A stretch of 64,000 nucleotides of DNA from Oligoflexia bacterium (GTDB lineage: Bacteria > Bdellovibrionota > Bdellovibrionia > JABDDW01). The stretch covers positions 1-64,000 of the forward strand of contig JAWXAT010000008.1 in assembly GCA_034439615.1 (NCBI GenBank), read 5' to 3'. This document shows, piece by piece, positions 53,049-63,122 of this stretch. The translations under genes were made by a program, and so were the position numbers. The notes beneath the pieces were generated by a model. That model was not told the origin of the DNA and made no database searches. It was given only the letters and a program-made list of their open reading frames with translations. Position 1 is the stretch's first letter, and every line of letters starts with the position of its first letter.

Positions 53049-54279
53049 ACGACTCGTCGAAAGACGCGAGCAGGTCGATCAATGGTTTATAGAAAAAAGT
53101 AAAGGTTTGGATTTCCCGATCTATAGCTCTGTAGATATTCGCGATGCAGGAGTAAAACTTGCCTCAGTCGACGCAAATATTTTTCCGGCAGGTTTCAATA
53201 ATATCTGCGATGTTGATCAAGAAAATGCCGTTAAGCTAATAAAAGATTATTTAACAAGCCATTATAAAACATCTAATTTGCAAATCTTGCTTTTAGCAGA
53301 AGAACATACGTCTAATAAATATTATTGGGAAAATGTAAATGTTTTAAGCCAGTTTTTAGTTGAGGCGGGCAGTACATGTAAGATCGCTGTGCCAAAAGTT
53401 TTCACAGGCAGTTTTGATATCACTACACCCAAGGGTGTGGTCGTTCATGTTTTTTCAGCCACACGAGACGGTGATTCAGTAAAAGTATCGGGTGATGGTG
53501 TCGCAGGTGCAAAAAGTTTTACACCAGATCTTATTGTAAGCAATAATGATTTTAGTGATCCCCATGCAGAGTGGTATGCGGGGCTTAAAGTTCCAATGAA
53601 TCCTTCTCATGAGCTTGGATGGTTTCGTCGCAAAAAGAGCAGTCATTTTACATATTATAATGAGTTGGCCACTGAATTTTCAAAAATCATTGATGTCAAT
53701 CCATGGACTTTCACCGTTGAAACAGAACTTGCCGAAGTTGATTTTACGGATCCATCAAGCCTTGATCGTCTCGCTCAAAAAACTCAAATATTTATTGATC
53801 GATTAAATGCAAATTGCAAAGCCAGCGAACATAAATGCAGTGAGCCCGCGATTTTTATAAAAAATAATCGCGGCACATATGGCATGGGAATTTTATCAGT
53901 AAGATCTGGTGAGGAGCTCATCAGCCTTTCGCAAAAAGAACGTAAAAAAATGGGCTACTCAAAAGGCGGCCAAACTGTTCATGAAGTAATTTTGCAAGAG
54001 GGTATTCCAACACAAGTCTCAGCTGATGGTGACACTGCTGAGCCCGCAATTTATATGGTGGGCAATCAATTAGCAGGTGGTTTTTTACGATCGCACAAAC
54101 AAAAAGGCCCAATGGAAAACCTAAATAGCCCGGGAGCAGTTTTCAAAAGACTTTGTATGTCAGATCTTATGGTGGACGTTGAGGGATCAAAGCTTGAAAA
54201 CGTCTACGGCTGGATCGCAAGGCTAAACGCACTAGCAATTGGCCGTGAGGGTCAAGATGTGGGTGCTCGGTACGAATAA
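53029..54279 (+). CDS. gshA: Glutamate-cysteine ligase, ferrooxidans type
   Basis: 416 residues. First step of glutathione synthesis: ATP-dependent joining of glutamate and cysteine. Sequence features (YSSVDIRDAGVKLASVDANIFPAGFNN and FIKNNRGTYGMGILSV) place it in the GshA family first described in Acidithiobacillus ferrooxidans. Translation starts at TTG 53029, eight bases after GGAG, and overlaps the membrane protein gene by 20 bases. No gshB is in the window. Confidence 0.88.
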   Translation: MKDLIHKRLVERREQVDQWFIEKSKGLDFPIYSSVDIRDAGVKLASVDANIFPAGFNNICDVDQENAVKLIKDYLTSHYKTSNLQILLLAEEHTSNKYYWENVNVLSQFLVEAGSTCKIAVPKVFTGSFDITTPKGVVVHVFSATRDGDSVKVSGDGVAGAKSFTPDLIVSNNDFSDPHAEWYAGLKVPMNPSHELGWFRRKKSSHFTYYNELATEFSKIIDVNPWTFTVETELAEVDFTDPSSLDRLAQKTQIFIDRLNANCKASEHKCSEPAIFIKNNRGTYGMGILSVRSGEELISLSQKERKKMGYSKGGQTVHEVILQEGIPTQVSADGDTAEPAIYMVGNQLAGGFLRSHKQKGPMENLNSPGAVFKRLCMSDLMVDVEGSKLENVYGWIARLNALAIGREGQDVGARYE

Positions 54280-54478
54280 TTTGCCCGCGTAAGGTTTGCG
54301 GCATGGGGAGATTTGTAAGGTGTTGTAAGCTTATGAACTGTCAACTTTTTAGACAGTGCCAAAGGAGGGGAAGCTCTCTCCGGGAAGAGTTAAGGCGCCT
54401 GCCAAGGTTACGAACTGTTGTGTGCAAATGTAGTGCAAACCCCTCAATAACCAAGCCCAGTCTGCCGATCATTAATAT
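54280..54478. other. Repeat-containing intergenic stretch, candidate RNA or leader
   Basis: Nearly 200 bases without a gene. Visible features: TTGTAAG twice in tandem (54314-54329 area); ACTGTC/GACAGT inverted repeat around 54337-54357; a 15-base imperfect direct repeat, AAGCTTATGAACTGT (54327-54341) and AAGGTTACGAACTGT (54404-54418); GTGCAAA twice near 54422 and 54434. Between the long repeats lies a G+C-rich block with several short pairing arms (GGAG/CTCC, CTCT/AGAG, GGC/GCC). It could be a small RNA, an mRNA leader or an operator region. No known RNA family was recognised. Confidence 0.4.
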
Positions 54479-55108
54479 GTGAAATCACGAGAGCTTAAAT
54501 ACTCAATTGCTGTTTTGATGTTTCTGTTAGCCTACTACTTATTTAGTGGCAAATGGGCGGGTAAGGTTTCAAGTTCGAGAAATCCGGCTTCGATTCAAAA
54601 AGTATTTGATTACAGTTATCTCGAGGGCGAGAGCCTCATCACAGCAGCTAAAGAGCGCCTCGGAAACAGTGTTGAGATTGCCTTTAGCGATGATAAATCT
54701 GAAACACTTATTACGGTAGGAAACTTCGTGCTTCCTACCGGCAATAATGAAAAAGACTTTGCCTGCGGAGTTTACGATAAGGTGACTTTGGTTTTTGAAG
54801 CCGAAGGGGTCGCTGTTGATGGATCAAAGCCAAAGTTAATTATTGAATCTAAATGTGAAGTAGCTAGCAATATAAACGCATTGGTTCCTATACGAATTCC
54901 TGTAAGTAAGATTCGCTCTGCCAAACCAGTGGAAACTGAACTGAAATTTTATGATTCTAAAGAACCCCTATCGATAAAATTGCAAAATGCTCCAGGTGCC
55001 TGGCCAAGTCATTGGTTTTTAACCAGTATCAAATTGACCCACACGCAATACACCAGCCGTATTCTTAACGTTGAGAATTTTAATCAAGCCATATCGATGA
55101 ATTGGTAG
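54479..55108 (+). CDS. Membrane-anchored protein of unknown function
   Basis: 209 residues starting at GTG 54479, without a visible ribosome site. One N-terminal membrane helix (about 7-23), then an exported domain of about 180 residues predicted mostly beta, with two cysteines (about 95 and 123) that could pair. There is a carbohydrate-binding-like flavour (PSHWFLTSIKL near the end), but no family is recognised. It stands alone between gshA and a Ppx/GppA gene. Confidence 0.65.
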   Translation: MKSRELKYSIAVLMFLLAYYLFSGKWAGKVSSSRNPASIQKVFDYSYLEGESLITAAKERLGNSVEIAFSDDKSETLITVGNFVLPTGNNEKDFACGVYDKVTLVFEAEGVAVDGSKPKLIIESKCEVASNINALVPIRIPVSKIRSAKPVETELKFYDSKEPLSIKLQNAPGAWPSHWFLTSIKLTHTQYTSRILNVENFNQAISMNW

Positions 55109-55178
55109 TGCATCTTTTTTCAAAAAGCATTGAGGTTCTTGTTGAACCATCCAACAAAATTACCTACATTTAACGACA

Positions 55179-56747
55179 ATGAACGCAGCGGCCATTGATT
55201 TAGGTACAAATAGTATCAAAATACTCATCGTCAGACATGACCCTGACGGGCACATGCGTGTGCTTTTACGTCATCGAGTAATCGTTCGCTTGGGCGAGGG
55301 AACTTTTACTGACGGCAAAAAGAAAATTCCTCGTCATGTTCAATTGCGAACACTTAAAGTATTTCAAACGTACGCGAAATTTTTAGAAGCCTACAAAGTT
55401 GATGTGGTGAGGGCAACCGGAACCAGCGCATTAAGAGACGCAAAAAATGGCCCTGATTTTATTCGTGAAGTTCGTGAGAAAACAGGAATCGCCCTTGAAA
55501 CTCTTCCAGCTGAAGAAGAAGCAAGGCTTATTGTAAAAGGTGTTGCTAGTGAAATTTCACTACCGCCGAAACCCACAATTTTTATAGATATCGGTGGGGG
55601 AAGCTGTGAAGTCTCTTTAGTTCATAAAAAGAAAATTCTAAAATTTGTAAGTCTTCCCTTGGGTGCGGTGAGAATGACAGAAATGTTTTTGCCCAGCCCT
55701 AAGCCAAAAAAGACACAGCTTAAAAAATTAGACATGCATATTAAAAAACTCATACGTGATAATTGGCGTGAACCTCCGACGATAAAGCAGGTTTATGGAA
55801 GTGCGGGCACAATTCGAGCCCTTGCTCGCGTGATCAGTAAATCTGAATTCACTGACGATGATCATGTGATTAGAAAAAAACAACTTGATCGCTTGAACAT
55901 ACAAATTTCAAAAATGTCTAAAAAACGCATTACTGCATTACCCGGTATTGATAACAAGCGCGCTGAAATTTTAACTGCGGGTACGCGGGTGTTAAAACAT
56001 GTCTTTGATTATTTTGGAATCGAACAACTCAAAGTAAGTAACAGGGGCCTTCGCGAGGGATTACTTTTAGATCTCTTAGAACATCCAAAGAAAAATCTAG
56101 GCGTTGTTCGTGAAACTGCCGAGCAAGAACGCTTAGAGTTTTTTAATACCATCGGTAGGCGATATCAATCTAACCGCAGTCATTGTCATCAAGTATGGAA
56201 CATGGCGCGCTTACTTTTTGATGAGCTAGCCCCCGTGCATGGCCTTTCTTCAAACTTAAAGCCGATATTAATGGCTGCATCTATTTTGCATGACATTGGC
56301 CGCTATATCGCAGTGAACAGTAGTCATAAACACAGTCTTTATATTTTGCAAAATACAGTGATGCCTTTTTTTAGTGATAAAGAAAGACTCCTTGTCGCTA
56401 ATCTCGCTCGCTATCATCGAAAGAGTCCGCCAAGAGTGGGGCATGAAGATTTTGATAAACTTGATGCTCCTGATAAGCAAAGTCTCTTTGGTTTAGCTTC
56501 AATTTTGCGTCTCGCAGATGCACTAGATGCCCCCCATGATCAAGGTGTGCGCTGGCTCAAATGTCAATGGGGGCCTGGCAAAGTGCATATCAGCGTCGAC
56601 CTTAAAGAAGGTTCGCGCCTTAATCAGGTTGTGATAAAAGACAAAGCAAAACTTTTTGAAGATCATTTCAAGGTTATCGTTACAGTTTCACCTTTGAGCA
56701 TGCCCAAAGAAGTGCGCTTCAGCACACAAGAAAAAGCTAAGATTTAA
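55179..56747 (+). CDS. Ppx/GppA phosphatase with HD domain
   Basis: 522 residues. The N-terminal ASKHA-fold part (about 1-310) has AAIDLGTNSIKILIV, ATGTSALRDAKN and FIDIGGGSCEVSLV, typical of exopolyphosphatase/guanosine pentaphosphate phosphatases. The C-terminal HD-type domain (about 320-485) has H-x-Q-x-W, ILHDIGRYIAVNSSHKHS and related histidines. It degrades polyphosphate and/or pppGpp; which substrate dominates cannot be read from sequence. Confidence 0.9.
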   Translation: MNAAAIDLGTNSIKILIVRHDPDGHMRVLLRHRVIVRLGEGTFTDGKKKIPRHVQLRTLKVFQTYAKFLEAYKVDVVRATGTSALRDAKNGPDFIREVREKTGIALETLPAEEEARLIVKGVASEISLPPKPTIFIDIGGGSCEVSLVHKKKILKFVSLPLGAVRMTEMFLPSPKPKKTQLKKLDMHIKKLIRDNWREPPTIKQVYGSAGTIRALARVISKSEFTDDDHVIRKKQLDRLNIQISKMSKKRITALPGIDNKRAEILTAGTRVLKHVFDYFGIEQLKVSNRGLREGLLLDLLEHPKKNLGVVRETAEQERLEFFNTIGRRYQSNRSHCHQVWNMARLLFDELAPVHGLSSNLKPILMAASILHDIGRYIAVNSSHKHSLYILQNTVMPFFSDKERLLVANLARYHRKSPPRVGHEDFDKLDAPDKQSLFGLASILRLADALDAPHDQGVRWLKCQWGPGKVHISVDLKEGSRLNQVVIKDKAKLFEDHFKVIVTVSPLSMPKEVRFSTQEKAKI

Positions 56748-56755
56748 TTGAGAAA

Positions 56756-56786
56756 CTAATTTGAGCGATTAGCTTTTGTTTTTATT
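56756..56786 (+). terminator. Weak rho-independent terminator after the Ppx/GppA gene
   Basis: CTAAT (56756-56760) pairs with ATTAG (56768-56772) around a seven-base loop, followed by CTTTTGTTTTTATTT. The stem is short, so efficiency is uncertain. It overlaps the end of the convergent pepA gene. Confidence 0.45.
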
Positions 56787-58311
56787 TAAGCGAAGCTAAA
56801 TGCGTGAACAATCTCACCACCGCACCCGACGCACCTTTGTCAGGGTTGTATGCTGCTCGTCCGCCAACATTCCACGCTGTTCCTGCAATATCAAAATGTG
56901 CCCAGACGATTCCGTCTTCGACAAATTGACTTAAAAACGCAGCACCTTGGCTTGAACCGCCACCTTTTGCATTACCCATGTTTGAAAGATCGCCATAAGT
57001 ACCTTTCATATCGTCGACATAATCATCAACGAGAGGTAATTGCCAAACACGCTCACCGCTTAAGTCTGCAGCTTTATGAATTTTTGCGAGAAATTTTTCA
57101 TCTTTACAAAACACACCACTAAACACATTGCCCAATGCTACAACGCAAGCACCTGTGAGTGTGGCTGCATCAACAATGGCTGCAGGTTTATAGTTCTTGC
57201 AGGCATATGCGAGAGCATCGGCCAAAATCAGTCGACCTTCAGCATCAGTGTTATTCACTTCAACTGTTTTTCCATTCATTGCAACAAGCACATCACCAGG
57301 TTTAATTGCAGCATCGCCAGGCATATTTTCTGTGCTCGGCACGATACAAACGATATTTACTTTTAATTTTAATCTTGCTGCTGCGATGGTTGCTGAAATC
57401 ACAGCGGCACCACCACACATATCAAATTTCATTTCTTCCATACCAGCTGAAGGCTTAATGCTGATACCGCCAGTGTCAAAAGTAAGACCTTTTCCGACGA
57501 GTACAAATGGCTTCTCTGATTTTTTACCGCCATTGTATTCCATAACGATAAAACGAGGTTCTTCTGCACTTCCGCGATTCACACCTAATAAACAACCCAT
57601 ATGTAAGGCTTCAATTTGTTTTTTATCATAGGCTTTATATTTAATGGGTAATCCCTTGCATGCGGCCTGTGTTCTTTGTGCAAGTACTATCGGAGTTAAA
57701 TAATTTCCAGGAGCATTCCCTAGGTCCCGTGCGAAGTTTGTGGCTTCAGCTAAGATGGTTCCTTGTGTAAGGCCTGTTTGAAATTTTTTAATTGCTGCTT
57801 TATCAGCTAATGAAAAATTTAATTCTGTGAACTCAGTTTCTTTTTCTTTTCCTTCATCATCTTTTTTGCGAGATTTAAGTTCTGTGTATTTATATAAACC
57901 TAAAACCGCACCTTCAGCCATTGCTGAACCAGCGGCTTCCGCAGTTTTTGTAAAACGACGTGCAGTATGAAGTGCAACTGTTGCAGTTTTTGTTTTTTCA
58001 CGTACCAAAGTTTTAACAGCAACTGCAGTAGCAATGCGCAAACTTTCTTCGTTGATCTTCCCCTTTTTTCCTAAGCCGACAACTAAGAGATTTTCAAAAC
58101 CATCTGCGTCGCACGAACGAAAATAAACAGTTTCCTTTGTTGAGCCTTTGAAGCGACCATCTTTATATGCGCGCAAAATAAGTTCTTCGGCACGATCAAC
58201 ATCAACACCTTTTGTATCAAGTAGAAGTTTTTTGTCATCTTGTGCGGCAAACAAAACTAGAGTTTGTGCAGTGGCAAAACGTAGTGGACCAGCAACTGAA
58301 ATTAGTTTCAT
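56782..58311 (-). CDS. pepA: Leucyl aminopeptidase, M17 family
   Basis: 509 residues. The N-terminal macro-like domain is followed by the M17 catalytic domain. The family signature NTDAEGRLILADAL is present, as are the metal-binding LVGKGLTFDTGGISIKP and KFDMCGGAAV blocks. Removes N-terminal residues from peptides using two metal ions in a hexamer. GAGGAG precedes the start. A Lys/Glu-rich insertion (about 150-165, SRKKDDEGKEKE) sits between the domains. Confidence 0.93.
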   Translation of the reverse strand: MKLISVAGPLRFATAQTLVLFAAQDDKKLLLDTKGVDVDRAEELILRAYKDGRFKGSTKETVYFRSCDADGFENLLVVGLGKKGKINEESLRIATAVAVKTLVREKTKTATVALHTARRFTKTAEAAGSAMAEGAVLGLYKYTELKSRKKDDEGKEKETEFTELNFSLADKAAIKKFQTGLTQGTILAEATNFARDLGNAPGNYLTPIVLAQRTQAACKGLPIKYKAYDKKQIEALHMGCLLGVNRGSAEEPRFIVMEYNGGKKSEKPFVLVGKGLTFDTGGISIKPSAGMEEMKFDMCGGAAVISATIAAARLKLKVNIVCIVPSTENMPGDAAIKPGDVLVAMNGKTVEVNNTDAEGRLILADALAYACKNYKPAAIVDAATLTGACVVALGNVFSGVFCKDEKFLAKIHKAADLSGERVWQLPLVDDYVDDMKGTYGDLSNMGNAKGGGSSQGAAFLSQFVEDGIVWAHFDIAGTAWNVGGRAAYNPDKGASGAVVRLFTHLASLK

Positions 58312-58527
58312 GAAAAAACTCCTCTATGTCAAAAAAATGTCTTTTAAAAGAATGGGCAAATAACGACGCGAAAAATGTGTGTCGCAGTGTGCCTAGTCAG
58401 CAACGTCGTGATTATAAATAGGAAATGTAAGGAGTCAAAGAAATTTAATAAATTTTAAGGCACGTCAAAACTTTGTAACTATTTCAAATCATTTAACAAA
58501 CTGGACTAAACATGTTTCGATTTTATA

Positions 58528-58555
58528 TTGCCACGCTTAAGTTGAATGCTACAAT
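58528..58555 (+). promoter_or_regulatory. Sigma-70-type promoter of clpP
   Basis: TTGCCA (58528-58533) and TACAAT (58550-58555) with a 16-base spacer. The start would be near 58562, giving a leader of about 17 bases that contains the GGAGGGG ribosome site of clpP. No heat-shock-specific consensus was noted. Confidence 0.55.
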
Positions 58556-58578
58556 TTATGTGTGGAGCGGAGGGGTTC

Positions 58579-59193
58579 ATGGGTTTAATACCAATCGTCG
58601 TCGAACAAACAGCTAGAGGTGAACGCAGTTACGATATTTATTCTCGTCTTTTAAAAGACAGAATTATTTTTTTAGGAATGCCCATCAGTGACGATGTTGC
58701 TAACGTAATCATCGCTCAACTTTTGTTTCTCGAGATGGAAAGCCCCGAAAAAGATATTCATCTATATATCAATTCACCAGGTGGAAGTGTCACCGCTGGT
58801 CTAGGTATTTACGACATTATGCAATTTGTAAAATGCGATGTTAGAACCTACTGCACTGGACTTGCGGCTAGTATGGGATCACTTCTCTTAACAGCTGGTG
58901 CAAAAGGCAAACGCTATGTTTTGCCTCACGCGCGCATTATGATTCATCAACCCCTAATTCAGGGCGGTTTGGGTGGTTCAGCGAGTGATATTGAAATTCA
59001 TGCCCGCGAACTCATTGACATGAAGCACAGACTTACCAAGATATATGAGAAGCATACCGGTCAGACTCATGAACAACTCATGAAAGATATGGACCGCGAT
59101 AATTTTATGTCTGCTGATACAGCTGTAAAATACGGCATTGCAGATCAAATTGTTGAGCAACGTAAAGCCAATTTGGGAATACCAGGCAAATAA
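58579..59193 (+). CDS. clpP: ATP-dependent Clp protease, proteolytic subunit
   Basis: 204 residues from the ATG at 58579 after GGAGGGG; an earlier ATG at 58546 lies within the promoter and is rejected. Catalytic triad: S98 (GLAASMGS), H123 (MIHQP) and the Asp of MDRDNF near 172-174. Forms the tetradecameric chamber that works with ClpX, whose gene starts ten bases after this one. Confidence 0.94.
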   Translation: MGLIPIVVEQTARGERSYDIYSRLLKDRIIFLGMPISDDVANVIIAQLLFLEMESPEKDIHLYINSPGGSVTAGLGIYDIMQFVKCDVRTYCTGLAASMGSLLLTAGAKGKRYVLPHARIMIHQPLIQGGLGGSASDIEIHARELIDMKHRLTKIYEKHTGQTHEQLMKDMDRDNFMSADTAVKYGIADQIVEQRKANLGIPGK

Positions 59194-59203
59194 GGGGAGT
59201 CAA

Positions 59204-60496
59204 ATGACCAAGAAAAGTGATGTATACGGCTCTTTAGTTTGCAGCTTCTGCGGAAAGACCCAAAAAGAAGTAAAGAAGCTAATTGCTGGTCCGAGCGTTT
59301 ACATTTGTGATGAATGTATTGATCTTTGTAATGACATTATCATTGAAGAAAAAGAGCGTGAAGAAGTTCGCAGCGGTTCTCATAAAGTTCCAAAGCCCGT
59401 GGATATCAAATCTTTTCTTGATGATTACGTTATAGGACAAGAGCGAGCTAAAAAATCTTTGGCCGTTGCAGTTCATAATCATTACAAGCGTATCAACGCA
59501 CTTGCTCATAAAACCAAAAACGATGTTGAGCTTCAAAAAAGTAATATTTTACTTATTGGGCCAACAGGTTCTGGAAAAACATTACTCGCGCAAACAATTG
59601 CTAAAATTTTAAACGTTCCTTTTGCAATGGCCGATGCCACTTGCCTCACAGAAGCGGGTTATGTTGGAGAAGACGTTGAAAACGTAGTTCTCAATTTACT
59701 TCAGGCCGCAGATTATGATGTTGAGCGTGCACAACGCGGCGTCATTTATATTGATGAAATTGATAAAATATCGAGAAAATCTGAAAATCCTTCAATTACC
59801 CGTGATGTTAGCGGCGAAGGTGTTCAACAGGCATTATTAAAAATCATCGAGGGTACGGTTGCGAATCTCCCACCAAAAGGTGGGCGTAAGCATCCTCAAC
59901 AAGAATTTATCCAGGTCGATACCACTAATATTTTATTTATTTGCGGCGGTGCATTCGGCGGCCTTGAAAAAATCGTGGAAGGCCGCGTTGAGAATAAGAG
60001 TCTAGGTATAGGAGCTGATATTAAAACAGCACAAGAAAAGAGTTACTCTAAAGTTCTCGAGCACTTGCAGCCCGACGATCTCATTAAGTTTGGTTTAATA
60101 CCTGAATTTATTGGCCGTCTGCCAATCGTTGCAGTCCTTGAGGAACTCACAGAAGAAGCTCTCATTGAGATTCTTGTTAAACCAAAAAATGCTCTTACCA
60201 AACAATACATGCGTTTATTTGAATACGAACAGGTAAGTTTGCAGTTTACTGAAGAGGCGCTAAAAGAAGTGGCAAATCAAGCCATCAAGCGCAAAACTGG
60301 AGCGCGGGGATTGCGAGCAATTTTAGAACAATCAATGCTCGATATCATGTACGAAATTCCTTCTAAAGCGCATGTAAAAGAATGTATTATTGATAAGGAA
60401 GTAATCGCTAACAAAAAGTTGCCACAATTGATCTATCGCACGGAAGAAGAGATCAAGGCATCTGAAGAGGCGAAAACAGAGGCGGAATCGGCTTAA
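59204..60496 (+). CDS. clpX: ATP-dependent Clp protease, ATPase subunit ClpX
   Basis: 430 residues from the ATG at 59204 (AAGGGGAG upstream). N-terminal zinc domain with C13, C16, C35 and C38, then the AAA+ module with Walker A GPTGSGKT, Walker [10 protein letters not shown] and the pore loop GYVGEDVE. Unfolds substrates into ClpP. Confidence 0.95.
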   Translation: MTKKSDVYGSLVCSFCGKTQKEVKKLIAGPSVYICDECIDLCNDIIIEEKEREEVRSGSHKVPKPVDIKSFLDDYVIGQERAKKSLAVAVHNHYKRINALAHKTKNDVELQKSNILLIGPTGSGKTLLAQTIAKILNVPFAMADATCLTEAGYVGEDVENVVLNLLQAADYDVERAQRGVIYIDEIDKISRKSENPSITRDVSGEGVQQALLKIIEGTVANLPPKGGRKHPQQEFIQVDTTNILFICGGAFGGLEKIVEGRVENKSLGIGADIKTAQEKSYSKVLEHLQPDDLIKFGLIPEFIGRLPIVAVLEELTEEALIEILVKPKNALTKQYMRLFEYEQVSLQFTEEALKEVANQAIKRKTGARGLRAILEQSMLDIMYEIPSKAHVKECIIDKEVIANKKLPQLIYRTEEEIKASEEAKTEAESA

Positions 60497-60545
60497 AGCG
60501 CATCACCGGTTCGGCTTCCACCCAATAAACCTACAAGGAGGCAAG

Positions 60546-62960
60546 ATGAGCCAGGGATCCAAAAAAGAAACACTCACACTTCCACTATTGCCCTTACGTG
60601 ACGTGATAGTGTTCCCACACATGATGATGCCGTTGTTTGTAGGTCGTGAAAAGAGCATCAATGCTCTTGAAGATGCTATGAGCAAAAAAACCGACATCGT
60701 CTTGGCCGCACAAAAAGAGGCAAAAACAAATAATCCTGAACCCGCTGACATTTATCAGGTGGGTACATTAGGCAGCATCATCCAGCTTCTTCGTTTGCCT
60801 GACGGAACCGTAAAAGTTTTGATCGAGGGAAAACGTCGTTTAAAAATAAAACAATTCGTTTCAAATGATAATTTTTTCGTCGTTGAATGTGACGAAATGC
60901 CAGAAAAAGTTGATAACAAAATTGAATCAGAAGCTTTGATCAGATCAGTAAAAGCAACTTTTGAAACATATGTAAAACTCAATAAACGTATTCCACCTGA
61001 AATGCTCATGTCAGTTGCGAGTATTGATAGCCCGGGGCGTTTGGCAGACACTATTGTTGCCCAACTTAATCTCAAACTTGAAGACAAACAAAAAGCTCTT
61101 GAGATTAGTGATCCAGGTAAACGTCTTGAAGAACTTTTAAGTCTCATGAGTGGTGAGATTGAAATTTTGCAAGTTGAGAAAAAGATTCGCTCCCGTGTTA
61201 AAAAGCAAATGGAGAAATCTCAAAAAGAATATTATCTCAACGAGCAAATGCAAGCCATTCAGAAAGAACTTGGCGAGAAAGATGATTTCCAACAAGAGAT
61301 TATTGAACTTGAAAAAGCTTTCAAGAATAAGCCTTTGAGCAAAGAAGCATCTGAGAAAGTAAAAAAAGAAATCAAAAAACTCAAGATGATGTCGCCCATG
61401 TCTGCAGAAGCAACAGTTGTTAGAAATTACATCGACTGGGTTTTGTGTTTGCCATGGCAAAAATATTCTAAAGATAAAACAGATATCGTGGCAGCAGAGA
61501 AAATTTTAGAATCAGATCACTACGGTCTTGAAAAAGTTAAAGAGCGAATTCTTGAGTACCTCGCTGTTCAAAGTTTGGTTGAATCTCAAAAGGGTCCAAT
61601 CTTGTGTCTCGTTGGCCCTCCCGGGGTTGGTAAGACTTCATTGGCAAAATCTATTTCTAAATCTATGAATCGTAACTTCGTACGCATCAGCCTTGGTGGA
61701 GTGCGTGATGAAGCTGAGGTTCGTGGACATCGACGTACATACATCGGTGCAATGCCTGGCAAGATTATTCAAGCCATGAAAAAAGCAGATACAGGAAACC
61801 CTGTTTTCTTGCTCGATGAAATCGATAAGATGAGTACCGATTTTAGAGGCGATCCCTCAAGTGCTTTACTAGAGGTTTTAGATCCCGAGCAAAATATTAA
61901 TTTCGGCGATCACTACCTTGAAGTTGATTATGACTTAAGTAAGGTGACTTTTATCACAACGGCGAACTCACTTCATTCTATCCCAAGACCACTCCTTGAT
62001 CGTATGGAGATCATCGGTCTTGAAGGGTATACAGAAGAAGAGAAGTTTCAAATTGCAAAAAGATATTTGGTTCCGAAGGTTATCGAAGCAAATGGTTTGA
62101 AACCTTTTAAAGTTACAATTAATGACAGTGCAATTAAAGCGACCATCCGTGGTTATACAAAAGAAGCGGGTGTTAGAAGTTTGGAGCGTGAGCTTTCAAA
62201 TATCTGTCGTAAAGTAGCTCGCAAGCTTTTGGTTACCAAGAAAAAAGGCTTCGTAGTCAATGCTAAGAATCTCAAAGATCTCTTGGGATCTGCGAAGTAC
62301 AAGTTTGGTAAAATCGAAGATAAAAACGAAATCGGTCTTACAAACGGAATGGCTTGGACAGAAGTTGGCGGCGATCTCTTGGTTGTTGAGGTAAGCGTTG
62401 TTCCAGGTAAAGGAAAGTTCATGGTCACGGGGCAACTCGGCGATGTCATGAAAGAATCAGCTTCAGCGGCGATGAGTTATATTCGAAGTCGTGCAGTGCT
62501 TTTTGGTCTTGATAAAGAATTTGTACAAAACATTGATATTCACATTCACGTTCCTGAAGGAGCAATTCCTAAAGATGGTCCTTCAGCGGGTATCACGATG
62601 GCAACATCCATTGTCTCTGCTCTCACAAAAATTCCTGTGAAAAAGACAGTGGCAATGACTGGTGAGATCACATTACGTGGACGTGTACTTCCCATTGGTG
62701 GCTTGAAAGAGAAAATTTTAGCTGCTCATAGAGGAGGCATCAAAACAATCATCTGTCCTAAAGAAAATGAGAAAGACCTAAAAGATATTCCTAAAAAGGT
62801 CATTCAACAGATGAAGATCATTCTTGTTGATCACGTTGATCAAGTAATTGTGAATGCTCTTGATATTAGAAAGCCTGAGGAAATCTTTAAAACACGCACC
62901 CATAGCGATGCTGAGGGTATTAAAGCTAATTATTCAGGTCAAACAACACACGCACACTAA
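60546..62960 (+). CDS. lon: ATP-dependent protease Lon
   Basis: 804 residues. LonN domain (about 12-210), coiled coil, AAA+ module with Walker A GPPGVGKT and Walker [10 protein letters not shown], and the protease domain with the Ser-Lys dyad S680 (PKDGPSAG) and K723 (GGLKEK). Degrades damaged and short-lived regulatory proteins. AAGGAGG precedes the start. Last gene of clpP-clpX-lon, followed by a terminator. Confidence 0.95.
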   Translation: MSQGSKKETLTLPLLPLRDVIVFPHMMMPLFVGREKSINALEDAMSKKTDIVLAAQKEAKTNNPEPADIYQVGTLGSIIQLLRLPDGTVKVLIEGKRRLKIKQFVSNDNFFVVECDEMPEKVDNKIESEALIRSVKATFETYVKLNKRIPPEMLMSVASIDSPGRLADTIVAQLNLKLEDKQKALEISDPGKRLEELLSLMSGEIEILQVEKKIRSRVKKQMEKSQKEYYLNEQMQAIQKELGEKDDFQQEIIELEKAFKNKPLSKEASEKVKKEIKKLKMMSPMSAEATVVRNYIDWVLCLPWQKYSKDKTDIVAAEKILESDHYGLEKVKERILEYLAVQSLVESQKGPILCLVGPPGVGKTSLAKSISKSMNRNFVRISLGGVRDEAEVRGHRRTYIGAMPGKIIQAMKKADTGNPVFLLDEIDKMSTDFRGDPSSALLEVLDPEQNINFGDHYLEVDYDLSKVTFITTANSLHSIPRPLLDRMEIIGLEGYTEEEKFQIAKRYLVPKVIEANGLKPFKVTINDSAIKATIRGYTKEAGVRSLERELSNICRKVARKLLVTKKKGFVVNAKNLKDLLGSAKYKFGKIEDKNEIGLTNGMAWTEVGGDLLVVEVSVVPGKGKFMVTGQLGDVMKESASAAMSYIRSRAVLFGLDKEFVQNIDIHIHVPEGAIPKDGPSAGITMATSIVSALTKIPVKKTVAMTGEITLRGRVLPIGGLKEKILAAHRGGIKTIICPKENEKDLKDIPKKVIQQMKIILVDHVDQVIVNALDIRKPEEIFKTRTHSDAEGIKANYSGQTTHAH

Positions 62961-62990
62961 GTGTATTTAAATATGTAATTTTTATAAACG

Positions 62991-63014
62991 GCCCTCGCAA
63001 GAGGGCCTTTTTTA
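62991..63014 (+). terminator. Rho-independent terminator after lon
   Basis: GGCCCTC (62991-62997) with GAGGGCC (63002-63008) around a GCAA tetraloop, followed by six T residues. A strong intrinsic terminator 31 bases after the lon stop. Confidence 0.95.
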
Positions 63015-63066
63015 TTGCCTAGTTATTAGACAGCTCATTTCATAAATTCCTTGCCACAATTCACTT

Positions 63067-63108
63067 AATGTAAGAAATTACGAACACAAATGTAAGGGTA
63101 TTACATTT
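63067..63108. promoter_or_regulatory. Operator-like repeats before the TPR gene
   Basis: AATGTAAG occurs at 63067-63074 and 63089-63096, 22 bases apart. The second copy is part of an inverted repeat, AAATGTAA (63088-63095) with TTACATTT (63101-63108), separated by GGGTA. The spacing of about two helical turns suits a dimeric regulator. It lies just before the ribosome site of the TPR gene. Confidence 0.45.
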
Positions 63109-63122
63109 TGAGGGGGGTTCAA

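Noticed and set aside
57197-57631. 144-codon open frame antisense to pepA
   Set aside because: pepA on the other strand has every family motif; the antisense product is Ser/Ile-rich with no recognisable domain and no start signals.
60755-61147. 130-codon open frame antisense to lon
   Set aside because: Contained in a clearly coding lon gene; Ser/Leu-rich composition is an artefact of the opposite strand.
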